A DNA stretch of 64,000 nucleotides from assembly GCF_000422965.1 (NCBI RefSeq), contig NZ_AUHB01000019.1, positions 38,521 to 102,520 on the forward strand. The letters are read 5' to 3'. Shown here piece by piece: positions 1 through 8,450 of this stretch. The first letter of the stretch is position 1, and each line of letters begins with the position of its first letter. A program made the position numbers and the translations under genes. Source of the stretch: Pleomorphomonas oryzae DSM 16300 (GTDB taxonomy: Bacteria > Pseudomonadota > Alphaproteobacteria > Rhizobiales > Pleomorphomonadaceae). The notes beneath the pieces are model-generated. The model had not been told where the DNA came from and did not search any database. It was given only the letters and a program-made list of their open reading frames with translations.

Positions 1-1721
1 ACGAAGGTGATCAACGTCGCGCCGTCCGGCAGCGGCACGGTGGTGAAGTCGATCACGCCGCCATCGCGGCGGTCGAGCCGGCCGGTGAGCCGGTTGCGGC
101 TGTCGGCGAGGCCGGCAACGGCGAGGCGGACTTGATCCCAGGCTTCGCGGTTGCCATGAGCGGCCATGCAGTGGCCGACCACATCGTTGATATGCGGCCG
201 GCTGGCCAGCATGTCGTCGGAAAGCTTCCAGAGGCTGCCAAAGGCCGGGTTGAACAGCCGCAGCCGGCCGTCAGAGCCGAACACCGCAACGCCCTCGGAG
301 AGGTGATCGAGCGTCTCGCCCTGCACCCGCGTCAACGCATTGTAGCGGCTCTTGAGCTCGATCTGCTCGGTGACGTTCTCGTAGACGTAGGTGACGCCAC
401 CCTGGGGATGGGGATTGGCGATGACGCGTAGCGTCTGCCCCGTCGGCAGATGCCACCAGCTCTCGCGGGCCTCCATCGCCTGATAGGCGGAAAGCTGCTC
501 ACGCTTCCAGGTCCGGAAGTCGGCCTGCTCGGGCAGCTTGCGGGACACTCGCAACTGGTCGAGGATGGCGGCATCGTCGGGGCCGGTTTCAAGGAAAGCA
601 GTGTCGAGATCGAACAGGGCGCGGTAGGCGGCGTTGTAGAACTTGAGCCGTTTGTCGGCGCCGAAGATGGCAACGGCGGTGGCGAGCTGGTCGAGCGTGC
701 GGGCGTGGCTGTCGATCGTGCGGCGCAGCTCCACTTGCGCCTGTTCGAGCTCGGACACATCGGTGGCGATGCCGGCGCTGCCGGATGCCGTCTCGACATC
801 GACGACGTCGAACACCCGGCGGGCACCGCCCACCACCAGTGACAGACGCTTTTCAAACACCGGCGCGCCCTGCCGGCTGTCGGCGATCGCCTTGCGGGCG
901 GCAGTGTCGAGGAACTCGACGCCGACGGCCACCGCCTGCGTCGCGCTGGCCACTTCGACGGCGCGCGCATAGGCGGCGTTGACCCAGACGAGCCGGCCGG
1001 ACTTGTCACGCGTCCAGGCCGGCATCGGAACATTGTCGATGAGGCCTTCAAAGGTTTCGACCAGCGTCCGTTGCCGTTCAAAACGCTCGGCGAGTTCGGC
1101 ATATTGCAGCCGTTCCCGGGTGAGGTTGCGGAAGCGAATGAAGCAACGCGAGCCATTGACCCGACCAGCCGCCTCGATGTGAACGCCGGTGGTGGTGGTC
1201 AGAACGTCGAGAAAGGCTTCTCCGTCGGTACGCAGGGCACGGGTGCGGGCTTCCAGGAGCTGGGCCGAGGCCGGTTCCAGCCATTGGCCGAAGGCAAGGA
1301 AGCCAACCTGGCTGCGCGGAACACCCGACGCTTCCGGCAGCGACCCCATCACTTTCGGCGCTTCATCGCGGGCGCCCCAGATGACGGTGCGCTGGTCGTC
1401 GGCGTTGAGGGCGGCTTCGGTACGGTCGGCGGCGAGCTTCAGATCGGCGTTCTCGCGCAACAGGCGCTCGCGGTCCTCTTCGGCCATACGGCGCGCCCTG
1501 ATCAGGGCGGCGGCCGAGACCACAGCAATGCAGATCGCCGACACGAAGGCGGAGAGGGCGGCCACCTGCAGCGGTTCGAAATAGACCGAACCATCGGAGC
1601 CGAACTTGATGGCCTGAGCCAGCGCCGGGCTGGCAACGACCGGCGACAGGATAGTCGAGAGCAGGGCTATCTTCCCGACATGCCCGGCAAACGGCAATCG
1701 TGTCCGGTTCAGCCCCGGCAT
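1..1721 (-). CDS. PAS-domain sensor histidine kinase, DivL-like (3' end outside window)
   Basis: Partial gene entering from the left edge. The 573 visible residues begin with a hydrophobic segment (about 17-36), a second membrane segment (about 52-70) and a charged helix (about 72-95). PAS-type modules follow, including PAS_7-like stretches with the phrases WTRDKSGRLVWVN, KFYNAAYRALFDLD and LFNPAFGSLWKL. The ATG at 1721 is preceded by AGGGGA at good spacing. The kinase (HisKA/HATPase) part lies beyond the window, so kinase identity rests on family knowledge. In Hyphomicrobiales a PAS kinase of this build next to ahcY is the DivL type, which feeds the DivK-CckA-CtrA cell-cycle pathway. The DivL assignment is an inference from neighbourhood and domain order. 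Confidence 0.8.
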   Translation of the reverse strand, partial: MPGLNRTRLPFAGHVGKIALLSTILSPVVASPALAQAIKFGSDGSVYFEPLQVAALSAFVSAICIAVVSAAALIRARRMAEEDRERLLRENADLKLAADRTEAALNADDQRTVIWGARDEAPKVMGSLPEASGVPRSQVGFLAFGQWLEPASAQLLEARTRALRTDGEAFLDVLTTTTGVHIEAAGRVNGSRCFIRFRNLTRERLQYAELAERFERQRTLVETFEGLIDNVPMPAWTRDKSGRLVWVNAAYARAVEVASATQAVAVGVEFLDTAARKAIADSRQGAPVFEKRLSLVVGGARRVFDVVDVETASGSAGIATDVSELEQAQVELRRTIDSHARTLDQLATAVAIFGADKRLKFYNAAYRALFDLDTAFLETGPDDAAILDQLRVSRKLPEQADFRTWKREQLSAYQAMEARESWWHLPTGQTLRVIANPHPQGGVTYVYENVTEQIELKSRYNALTRVQGETLDHLSEGVAVFGSDGRLRLFNPAFGSLWKLSDDMLASRPHINDVVGHCMAAHGNREAWDQVRLAVAGLADSRNRLTGRLDRRDGGVIDFTTVPLPDGATLITF

Positions 1722-1811
1722 ATAGTATCCCCTTTCGGCCGCATTCAGGAAAGGACGCCCACTCCCGAAGGGAGGTTCGTCCCGGACCGGCGCGTGCCCC
1801 ACCGCCGTTCC

Positions 1812-2003
1812 GAATCACTTCAAAATACCGCCTTTCATGGGGGGCAAAAAGAGTCGAGGAAGCCTCGACGGACGCATCTGTGATGAGCGAGTCCAATGGG
1901 CCACTATGTTCACGGAACGTTCAATGACCTTTGGTGTCCGGCGCATCGGCCGCAAGGAGTCGACAACTGTCGGTAGGGGGTGGCCAGAGGATTGAGCAGA
2001 CTC
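1812..2003 (-). promoter_or_regulatory. Cluster of five GANTC (CcrM-type) methylation sites
   Basis: GANTC occurs at 1812-1816, 1851-1855, 1889-1893, 1957-1961 and 1999-2003. Under one per one is expected by chance in 192 bases. The cluster lies directly upstream of the PAS kinase. CcrM methylation in alphaproteobacteria tunes transcription of cell-cycle genes, so the cluster fits a cell-cycle-controlled promoter. Confidence 0.5.
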
Positions 2004-2006
2004 GTC

Positions 2007-2100
2007 TTATCCACTTTAACTGCCGCCTTTTTCTCCAATTCCTGCGCGACGCGGCAATGTCCCCCGGAAAAATCCGCATATGTGGAACAGCTGTGGATAA
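2007..2100. promoter_or_regulatory. Two DnaA-box-like sites
   Basis: TTATCCACT lies at 2007-2015 on the plus strand (8 of 9 to consensus TTATCCACA). A perfect box lies at 2092-2100, read on the minus strand (TGTGGATAA as written). They face each other about 77 bases apart. DnaA acts as a transcription factor on some alphaproteobacterial cell-cycle promoters. Two sites are too few for an origin. Confidence 0.45.
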
Positions 2101-2115
2101 GGCTTTGCCGGCAAG

Positions 2116-2150
2116 AAAAACCGCCCGCGCTCTTCTGGGAGCGCGGGCGG
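2116..2150 (-). terminator. Rho-independent terminator of ahcY
   Basis: A perfect 12-bp stem (2121-2132 with 2139-2150, 6-base loop) is followed on the minus strand by five T residues (2120-2116). It lies 53 bases beyond the ahcY stop codon. Confidence 0.9.
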
Positions 2151-2202
2151 GGATTGCAAAGGACTTGGGGCGGCTCCCGTCAAGGACGGGAAGCCGAAAG
2201 CC

Positions 2203-3600
2203 TCAATAGCGATACATCGCGGACTTGAACGGACCGGTCGACTTGACGCCGATATAGTCGGCCTGCTCCGGGGTCAGCTTGGAGAGCTTGGCGCCGAGCT
2301 TGGCGAGATGCAGCTGGGCCACCTTCTCGTCGAGGTGCTTGGGCAGCACGTGCACCTTCTTCTCGTATTTGGCGCCGCGGGTCCAAAGCTCGATCTGGGC
2401 CAGCGTCTGGTTGGAGAAGGAGGCGCTCATCACGAAGCTCGGATGGCCGGTGGCGTTACCAAGGTTGACGAGCCGGCCTTCGGACAGAAGGACGATCTTC
2501 TTGCCATCGGGGAATTCGACGAGGTCGACCTGCGGCTTGACGTTCTTCCACTTGAAGTTCCTGAGGCCGGCGACGTCGATCTCATTATCGAAATGGCCGA
2601 TGTTGCAGACGATGGCCATGTTCTTGAGCTTGCGCATGTCGTCGACGGTGACGACGTGCAGGTTGCCGGTGCAGGTGACGATAATGTCAGCGCGATGGAT
2701 GTCGTCCTCCAGCGTGACCACCTCGAAGCCGTCCATGGCGGCCTGCAGGGCGCAGATCGGATCGACTTCAGTGACCAGCACACGGGCGCCGGCACCATGC
2801 AGCGACTGGGCCGAGCCCTTGCCGACGTCGCCGTAACCGCAGACGATGGCGACCTTGCCGGCCATCATCACGTCGGTACCACGGCGGATGGCATCGACCA
2901 GGCTTTCACGACAGCCGTACTTGTTGTCGAACTTCGACTTGGTGACGCTGTCGTTGACGTTGAAGGCTGGCCAGGGCAGCTCGCCACGCGATTCCATCTG
3001 GTAGAGGCGCATGACGCCGGTCGTCGTCTCTTCCGAGACACCGCGGATGTTCGCCTTGGCACGCGAATAGAAGGTCGGATCCTTGGCAAGCCGTGCCTTG
3101 ATGGTGGCGAAGAGCTCTTCCTCTTCCTCGGACTTGGGGTCGGCGAGGACGGACGGATCGCTCTCGGCCTTGGAGCCGAGCGTCACCAGGAGTGTGGCAT
3201 CGCCGCCATCGTCGAGGATCATGTTGGCGGTCTCGCCATTGCCCCAGTCGAGGATACGGTCGGTGTAAGTCCAGTAGTCCTTGAGGGTCTCGCCCTTGAC
3301 GGCGAACACCGGAATGCCGGCGGCGGCGATGGCGGCGGCGGCATGGTCCTGCGTCGAGAAAATGTTGCAGGACGCCCAGCGAACATCGGCGCCGAGCGCC
3401 TTCAGCGTCTCGATCAGCACGGCGGTCTGGATGGTCATGTGCAGCGAGCCGGCGATGCGGGCGCCCTTGAGCGGCTGGGCGGCGGCGTATTCGGCGCGCA
3501 CCGACATCAGGCCGGGCATTTCGATCTCGGCCATGTCGAGTTCGGTGCGGCCCCAATCGGCGAGCGAGATGTCCTTGACGATGTATTCCTTGGCGACCAT
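2203..3600 (-). CDS. ahcY: S-adenosyl-L-homocysteine hydrolase
   Basis: The 465-residue product splits S-adenosylhomocysteine into adenosine and homocysteine with bound NAD, removing the product inhibitor of methyltransferases. Length and sequence are fully typical: [15 protein letters not shown] and the [14 protein letters not shown] substrate region near the N-terminus, the NAD-binding GYGDVGKG loop near residue 220, and the C-terminal end KSAMYRY that reaches into the neighbouring subunit. The ATG at 3600 has GGAG eight bases upstream. The gene is monocistronic by appearance, with its own terminator at 2116-2150 and a palindrome at 3714-3729 that may be a SahR/SamR-type operator. Confidence 0.98.
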   Translation of the reverse strand: MVAKEYIVKDISLADWGRTELDMAEIEMPGLMSVRAEYAAAQPLKGARIAGSLHMTIQTAVLIETLKALGADVRWASCNIFSTQDHAAAAIAAAGIPVFAVKGETLKDYWTYTDRILDWGNGETANMILDDGGDATLLVTLGSKAESDPSVLADPKSEEEEELFATIKARLAKDPTFYSRAKANIRGVSEETTTGVMRLYQMESRGELPWPAFNVNDSVTKSKFDNKYGCRESLVDAIRRGTDVMMAGKVAIVCGYGDVGKGSAQSLHGAGARVLVTEVDPICALQAAMDGFEVVTLEDDIHRADIIVTCTGNLHVVTVDDMRKLKNMAIVCNIGHFDNEIDVAGLRNFKWKNVKPQVDLVEFPDGKKIVLLSEGRLVNLGNATGHPSFVMSASFSNQTLAQIELWTRGAKYEKKVHVLPKHLDEKVAQLHLAKLGAKLSKLTPEQADYIGVKSTGPFKSAMYRY

Positions 3601-3713
3601 CGGCGGAGCTCCGGGTGCGGGGTGAGGATATGCTGGTTAAGAGCCAACGAGGGGCGGCAACGGCCGCCAATCAGCGCCTTATAAGAGAAGTCGGCCGCCG
3701 GTGCAATGACGAC

Positions 3714-3729
3714 ATAAAGAGATCCTTAT
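3714..3729 (-). promoter_or_regulatory. Imperfect palindrome, candidate SAH/methionine-pathway operator
   Basis: ATAAAGAGATCCTTAT reads the same on both strands at 12 of 16 positions. It lies 114-129 bases upstream of the ahcY start. ATAAAGATATCTTTAT-like palindromes precede SAH/methionine recycling genes in proteobacteria under SahR-type ArsR-family regulators, so this is a plausible relative. The motif comparison is from memory. Confidence 0.4.
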
Positions 3730-3893
3730 ATCATGATGAAAGCTCTTTGCTCGCCCAAAGACGCTGTTGCGTGACTTCCAAAGGGGCAACGGAGAGTCTA
3801 ATGTAAAACTGTGCATAACGGGCTGGGGCTGCCGACGCCTGAGGTCGATCGGCTGACTACGGACGGTTCCGCTATCCACCAAGGGAGGCGAAG

Positions 3894-4796
3894 ATGGGTC
3901 AGACAAAGCCCGTTTTGGAGGTGATCGAGGCGCCGCTCGAGCGCACGTTCCGCGTCTATTCGCACGATTACCCCTTCGCCTACTCCGGCTGGCACCATCA
4001 TCCGGAATACGAGCTGCATCTGATCCGTCGCAGTTCCGGCCAGTTCTATGTCGGCACCTACGCCGGCGAGTTCCGCCCGGGCAATCTCGTCATGACCGGC
4101 CCCAACCTGCCGCACATGTGGGTGTCGGACGGCGGCGATCGTGACATGGATGGGCGCATTCGCGACCGTGATCTGGTGCTTCAGATGGGTGCCGGCTTTG
4201 CCGAGCGTTGCATGGCGGAATTTTCCGACTGCGCCGGCCTCTCCACCCTTTTGGAGGCGACACGGGCGGGCATCGAATTTTCGCCCTCCGCCGCCAGCGA
4301 GGCGGCGGGTCTGATGGAGGCGCTGCTCGGGGCCGACGGGTTCGAACGCATCGCCTTGTTCTTCAAGCTGATGCGCGTACTGGAGCATGACGGCAATCGT
4401 CAGTCGCTGTCGCTGAAGGGTATGGAGCATCAATGCGCCCAGCCGCGCCGGCTCGAGCGGATGCTCGCCTATATCGCCGCCAACTTCAACCGGCCGGGCC
4501 TCACCTGTCGCGAGGTGGCCGCAACGGAAGGCATGGCCCTGGCCGCCTTCTCGCGCCTCTTCGAGCGGCACCTGCGTTGCTCCTGCGCCGAGTACATCAA
4601 CCATCTCAGGATCTACAAGGCTTGCCAGCTGCTCTCCGAGACGGAGGACATGGTGACCTCGATCGCCATGGATGTCGGTTACGAGACGCTCTCGACCTTC
4701 AATCGCAACTTCCTCAGGTTGATTGGCCGCACGCCCTCGGCCTTCCGAGCCGAACGACGGGCAGGCACGAGCGGCAAAACCCGCGCCGCCGCTTGA
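3894..4796 (+). CDS. AraC-family transcriptional regulator
   Basis: The 300-residue protein has an N-terminal cupin-type sensing half (WHHHPEYELHLI and the PGNLVMTGPNLPHMW stretch, residues about 30-85). The C-terminal AraC double helix-turn-helix starts near residue 185, with ERMLAYIAANFNRPG, SRLFERHLRCS and VGYETLSTFNRNFLRLIG. The cupin type is common in regulators of sugar-use genes. The ATG at 3894 follows GGGAGG. It converges on the minus-strand ABC ATPase gene, with only three bases between the two genes. The effector is unknown. Control of the adjacent fructoside locus is possible, although that locus also carries its own LacI regulator. Confidence 0.9.
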   Translation: MGQTKPVLEVIEAPLERTFRVYSHDYPFAYSGWHHHPEYELHLIRRSSGQFYVGTYAGEFRPGNLVMTGPNLPHMWVSDGGDRDMDGRIRDRDLVLQMGAGFAERCMAEFSDCAGLSTLLEATRAGIEFSPSAASEAAGLMEALLGADGFERIALFFKLMRVLEHDGNRQSLSLKGMEHQCAQPRRLERMLAYIAANFNRPGLTCREVAATEGMALAAFSRLFERHLRCSCAEYINHLRIYKACQLLSETEDMVTSIAMDVGYETLSTFNRNFLRLIGRTPSAFRAERRAGTSGKTRAAA

Positions 4797-4799
4797 GGC

Positions 4800-5849
4800 T
4801 TATTCCTGCTGGAGCCGGCGACCGTCCTCGCCGAACAGATGGACGGCCGTGAGATCCGGCTTGAGGCCGATACTGTCGCCGGGGTTGAGGTCGACTCGTT
4901 CGCGCAACACAGCGACCAGCGTCTGTCCGCCACATCGGACAAGCACCTGGGTTTCGGCGCCGGTTGGCTCGACCACCACCACTTCGGCACGGAAGCCGCT
5001 CTCGTCGAGCGTCAGGTGTTCGGGGCGGACACCGTAGGTAACCGCGCTAGCACCAGCTCGGGCGGGCAGCGGCAGCACAACCCCGCCTTCGCCGACAAAG
5101 CCGCCGCTACCCACTCTGCCCTTGATAAGGTTCATGGCCGGCGAGCCGATAAACGTGGCGACGAACAGGTTGGCGGGTCGGTCATACAGTTCCAGCGGCC
5201 GGCCGATCTGCTCGACCACGCCGCTTTTCATCACCACGATGCGGTCGGCCATGGTCATCGCCTCGATCTGGTCGTGGGTGACGTAGACCGTCGTGGTGCC
5301 GAGGCGCTGATGCAGATCCTTGATCTCGGCGCGCATCTGCACGCGCAGCTTGGCGTCGAGATTGGAAAGTGGTTCGTCGAACAGGAACACCTGCGGGCTG
5401 CGCACGATCGCCCGGCCCATGGCGACGCGCTGCCGCTGGCCACCCGACAGCTGCTTGGGCAGCCGGTCGAGATAGGGCTCGAGCGCCAGGACGGCTGCGG
5501 CCTCCTTGACGCGAGCGTCGATGGCCGCGCGACTTTCGCCTTTCAGCTTCAGCGCAAAGCCCATGTTCTGGGCCACCGTCATATGCGGATAGAGCGCGTA
5601 GTTCTGGAACACCATGGCGATGTCCCTCTCCTTCGGCGGCACGTCGTTGACGAGACGGTCGCCGATGCGGATGTCGCCGTCGGAGATTTCCTCGAGGCCG
5701 GCGATCATCCTGAGCAGCGTCGACTTGCCGCAGCCGGATGGACCGACCAGCGTCACGAACTCGCCATCGGCAATGTCGATATCGATGCCGTGGATGACCT
5801 GATGGCTGCCATAGAACTTGGCGACGTTGTCGATGGAAACGCTGGCCAT
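4800..5849 (-). CDS. Sugar ABC transporter ATP-binding protein (MsmK/UgpC type)
   Basis: The 349-residue ATPase belongs to the CUT1 carbohydrate family. Walker [10 protein letters not shown] is at residues 36-44, the Q-loop region reads [12 protein letters not shown], the signature is [14 protein letters not shown], and Walker B with D-loop reads [17 protein letters not shown]-terminal regulatory OB (TOBE/MalK-type) domain follows from about residue 235 (GVRPEHL). It is the last gene of the minus-strand fructoside operon, 22 bases after the GH32 gene, so it most likely powers the permeases at 7572-9378. Confidence 0.95.
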   Translation of the reverse strand: MASVSIDNVAKFYGSHQVIHGIDIDIADGEFVTLVGPSGCGKSTLLRMIAGLEEISDGDIRIGDRLVNDVPPKERDIAMVFQNYALYPHMTVAQNMGFALKLKGESRAAIDARVKEAAAVLALEPYLDRLPKQLSGGQRQRVAMGRAIVRSPQVFLFDEPLSNLDAKLRVQMRAEIKDLHQRLGTTTVYVTHDQIEAMTMADRIVVMKSGVVEQIGRPLELYDRPANLFVATFIGSPAMNLIKGRVGSGGFVGEGGVVLPLPARAGASAVTYGVRPEHLTLDESGFRAEVVVVEPTGAETQVLVRCGGQTLVAVLRERVDLNPGDSIGLKPDLTAVHLFGEDGRRLQQE

Positions 5850-5871
5850 GGTGTTCCTCCCTTGATCTTGT

Positions 5872-7569
5872 TCAGAGGCCGAGCCGCCAAACGCGCGCGG
5901 CGGCGATGCGTCCTTGCGGGGCTTCGAGGCGGATGGCAGTCACCGGGGCCGCATCGGCAAGCCGCTTGGTGCCGGCATAGCGGCCGTCGTCGGCAAACAC
6001 CTCGATCGATCCCCGGTCGAGGAAGACGCGGACGGAGCGCACCTGCGCGCCGACGGCGAGATAATGCGGCGCAGCGAGCGAACCCTTGCTGTCTTCATGA
6101 AGGATGGCGAGCCCGCCTGCGCCGGCCGTGATGGCGAGCTTCAGCGTCGGGTGCGACAGCGTGAGTTCGAAGGGCAAGCCCGCCTCTTCGAACTCGATCA
6201 TGATCTCAGCGGCACCGTCGTTGAGACCGACCATGTCGCCGGCTGCAAGGCTATGGTCATCGACAAGCGCCTGCCGGAGCGTGGTGACCGCCTCGATCGG
6301 TGGCGTGAGCAGCGCGCCGTCCCGGAGCAGCAGCCGGCGCGGCAGGGTCATCGCGGTCGGCCAGTCGGCGGTCCTGACGATATCCGTCCAGTTGGCGAGC
6401 CAGGCGATGCCGACGGGACCATCCCGGTCAACGAAGGCCTGGAAGCCATAGGCGTCCGTGCCGAAGTCCAGCTCCCGGCGAAATTCGGGTACGAAGGTCT
6501 GGCCATCAAAATGGCCGACGATGCCGAAAGTGAGATTGCGCCGCCGTGTCGCCGGATCGCGGCTCATCAACAGGCCGACGATCAGAAGCCAGCGGGTTTC
6601 AGGATCTTCCGCCAGGCCATCGAGCGGCAGCATGGCCGGACATTCGCCGACGGTGCGGCCATAGTCTCGCTCGCGGTGGACAAGACCGACGAAGCGCCAG
6701 CCGGACGCGCCGGTCGGGTCGGCTGTCTCGTTGAGCATGACGACGCCCCCCTCGGCATCGCGACCGCCGAGCAACATCTTGAGACGCCCATCGGGGCCAC
6801 GGAAGACGTAAGGGTCGCGGTTGTCCTCACCGAGGCCGAGCCCATCCGGCCTACCAGCCAGCACTGTCTGCGGGGTGTCGAGTGTGACGCCGTCGCTGCT
6901 CCGCACCGCACATTGCACTTCCATCTCCGGCTTCCGGCCCTCGATATGGTCGGTGAAGAAAGCCCGGAAGCCGGGTTCTCCGGGCACAGCGATCGCCGAG
7001 CCGGAGAAGATGCCCCCGGCACCGTTCGCCGCGTATACGGCGTCACCCGGCTCGAGGAAGATCGGCAGATGACGCCAATGCAACAGGTCGTCGGAGACAG
7101 CGTGGCCCCAATGCATGGCATGCCAGCGAAGACTGTGCGGGTAGTGCTGGTAGAAGAGATGGGCGCGGCCATCGAAGCGGCCAAAGCCGTTGGGATCATT
7201 CATCCAGCCGAAAGGCGGCCGGAAATGGTAGCCACCAGCCAGCTTAGGCGGGGTCGATGCCGGTCCGGCATGCAGCACCCGAATGCCGGTGTCGAGCACG
7301 CTGGCTGAATCATAGGCGTAGACGGCCGACAGCAATGTGGTCGCGGGATCGTAGCTGAGGCGATCGACCGGCGCTGCGGCAACGAGGCGCCACCGTTCGA
7401 AGGCGTCTGTTCGCCCGGTGATCACTTCGCCCGCTCCGTTCAGAGCGACGATCGCCGGTTCCGTCCCCTTGGCCATCAGGAAGAGTTCGATGGTGTGGCC
7501 CGCTGCCACCGGGGCAAAGGATATCGCTTCCCAGCCCGACTGATCGGCCGAAGAAAATGGCTGGGACAT
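5872..7569 (-). CDS. Glycoside hydrolase family 32 beta-fructosidase
   Basis: The 565-residue enzyme cleaves beta-fructosides (sucrose, sucrose 6-phosphate, levan or inulin oligosaccharides). The five-blade propeller carries the catalytic nucleophile motif WMNDPNG (about residue 150), the RDP motif in NRDPYVF and the acid/base glutamate in GECPAMLPL. A beta-sandwich C-terminal module ends in DRGSIEVFADDG. No signal peptide is seen, so it acts on imported sugar in the cytoplasm. A longer reading frame continues upstream, but the ATG at 7569 sits 2 bases after the permease stop and has AAAGG in front. The N-terminal 130 residues before the propeller are longer than in minimal GH32 enzymes. Confidence 0.93.
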   Translation of the reverse strand: MSQPFSSADQSGWEAISFAPVAAGHTIELFLMAKGTEPAIVALNGAGEVITGRTDAFERWRLVAAAPVDRLSYDPATTLLSAVYAYDSASVLDTGIRVLHAGPASTPPKLAGGYHFRPPFGWMNDPNGFGRFDGRAHLFYQHYPHSLRWHAMHWGHAVSDDLLHWRHLPIFLEPGDAVYAANGAGGIFSGSAIAVPGEPGFRAFFTDHIEGRKPEMEVQCAVRSSDGVTLDTPQTVLAGRPDGLGLGEDNRDPYVFRGPDGRLKMLLGGRDAEGGVVMLNETADPTGASGWRFVGLVHRERDYGRTVGECPAMLPLDGLAEDPETRWLLIVGLLMSRDPATRRRNLTFGIVGHFDGQTFVPEFRRELDFGTDAYGFQAFVDRDGPVGIAWLANWTDIVRTADWPTAMTLPRRLLLRDGALLTPPIEAVTTLRQALVDDHSLAAGDMVGLNDGAAEIMIEFEEAGLPFELTLSHPTLKLAITAGAGGLAILHEDSKGSLAAPHYLAVGAQVRSVRVFLDRGSIEVFADDGRYAGTKRLADAAPVTAIRLEAPQGRIAAARVWRLGL

Positions 7570-7571
7570 GG

Positions 7572-8450
7572 TCAACCTTTCACCGCTGAGCCAACAAAGG
7601 AGCTGATGAACCAGCGTTGGAAGGCGAGATAGAACACGAGAATGGGGATCATCATCAGCACCGAGGCGGCCATGGCCCGGTCCCAGAAGATGCTGTCCTG
7701 GCCGAAGAACGTGGCGATCGCCACCGAGATCGGCCGGGCATAGTCGGTCTGGGTGATCAGGATGGGCCAGAGATATTGGTTCCAGGCCTCGATGCCCATC
7801 AGGATGGAGACGGTGGCAAGGGCCGGCAGACTGAGCGGCATGAAGATCGACCACCAGGTGCGGAAGATCGAGGCGCCGTCGATGGAGGCGGCCTCGTAGA
7901 GCTCCTTCGGCAATTGCGCGAAGAATTGGTAGAACAGGAAGGTGTAGAGGGGGCTCGCCACGAAGGGCAGGATCTGGGCGGTGAAGGTGTCGGACAGCCC
8001 GGCCCGCGACACGATGATCAGCAGCGGCATGATGATGCTCTCCTGCGGGATGACGTAGAGAGCGATGATCAGCGACAGGATCAGCGCCCGCCCCGGCAGG
8101 CTGCCCCAGGCGAGGATGAAGCCGGCCATCGAGTTGATGATCAGGCCGAGGCTGACCGTCGAGAACAGGATCAACAGCGAATTACCGAGATAGCGGCCGA
8201 AGGCCAGCTCGCCGGCGAAGTTGCCGACCTCGCGGAAGTTATTGAGTGTCGGGTTGTCCACCCAGAAGGCCCGGAACGATCCCATATCGGCGAGGATCTG
8301 GAATCGGTCGTCCTTCAGCGAGGCGATGAACAGCATGAACAGCGGCGAGATCACCACCAGAGCGATGACGAACACCGAGATCGACTGGACGATGCGGTAG
8401 CCATTGAGAGGCGCCGCTGGCTTGCGGGGGGAAAGGGCGAGATCAGACAT
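7572..8450 (-). CDS. Sugar ABC transporter permease (MalG type)
   Basis: The 292-residue inner-membrane protein has about six hydrophobic segments. The CUT1 coupling loop (EAA motif) reads YEAASIDGASIF, and the C-terminus is typical (WFISSFVGSAVKG). It overlaps the end of the preceding permease gene by 8 bases. It forms the translocation pore with the 8443-9378 product and would be energised by the ATPase encoded at 4800-5849. Confidence 0.93.
   Translation of the reverse strand: MSDLALSPRKPAAPLNGYRIVQSISVFVIALVVISPLFMLFIASLKDDRFQILADMGSFRAFWVDNPTLNNFREVGNFAGELAFGRYLGNSLLILFSTVSLGLIINSMAGFILAWGSLPGRALILSLIIALYVIPQESIIMPLLIIVSRAGLSDTFTAQILPFVASPLYTFLFYQFFAQLPKELYEAASIDGASIFRTWWSIFMPLSLPALATVSILMGIEAWNQYLWPILITQTDYARPISVAIATFFGQDSIFWDRAMAASVLMMIPILVFYLAFQRWFISSFVGSAVKG

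Larger units (their letters stand above)
1722..2202. other. Intergenic region between ahcY and the PAS kinase
   Basis: This 481-base stretch has no convincing gene. It holds the ahcY terminator (2116-2150), two DnaA-box-like sequences (2007-2015 and 2092-2100) and five GANTC sites (1812, 1851, 1889, 1957, 1999), and it must contain the promoter of the PAS kinase. Confidence 0.7.

Noticed and set aside
2116..2150. Small RNA gene in the ahcY/kinase gap
   Set aside because: The strong stem with T-run is correctly placed and oriented as the ahcY terminator; no separate promoter is needed.
1722..2202. Replication origin near the two DnaA boxes
   Set aside because: Only two boxes, no AT-rich unwinding region and no hemE or parAB neighbours; a regulatory role is more likely.
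2308..3684. Long plus-strand open frame opposite ahcY
   Set aside because: It is the antisense shadow of a highly conserved gene in GC-rich DNA; no ribosome site and no family resemblance.
3601..3893. SAM or SAH riboswitch upstream of ahcY
   Set aside because: I could not build the conserved stems of known SAH or SAM-II riboswitches here; the palindrome at 3714-3729 suggests a protein operator.
4839..6131. Long plus-strand open frame across the ABC ATPase and GH32 genes
   Set aside because: It crosses two well-supported minus-strand genes and their junction, has histidine- and arginine-rich shadow composition, and shows no motif.
7570..7854. N-terminal extension of the GH32 gene to 7854
   Set aside because: The extension lies inside the upstream permease gene; the ATG at 7569 has a ribosome site and sits 2 bases after the permease stop.
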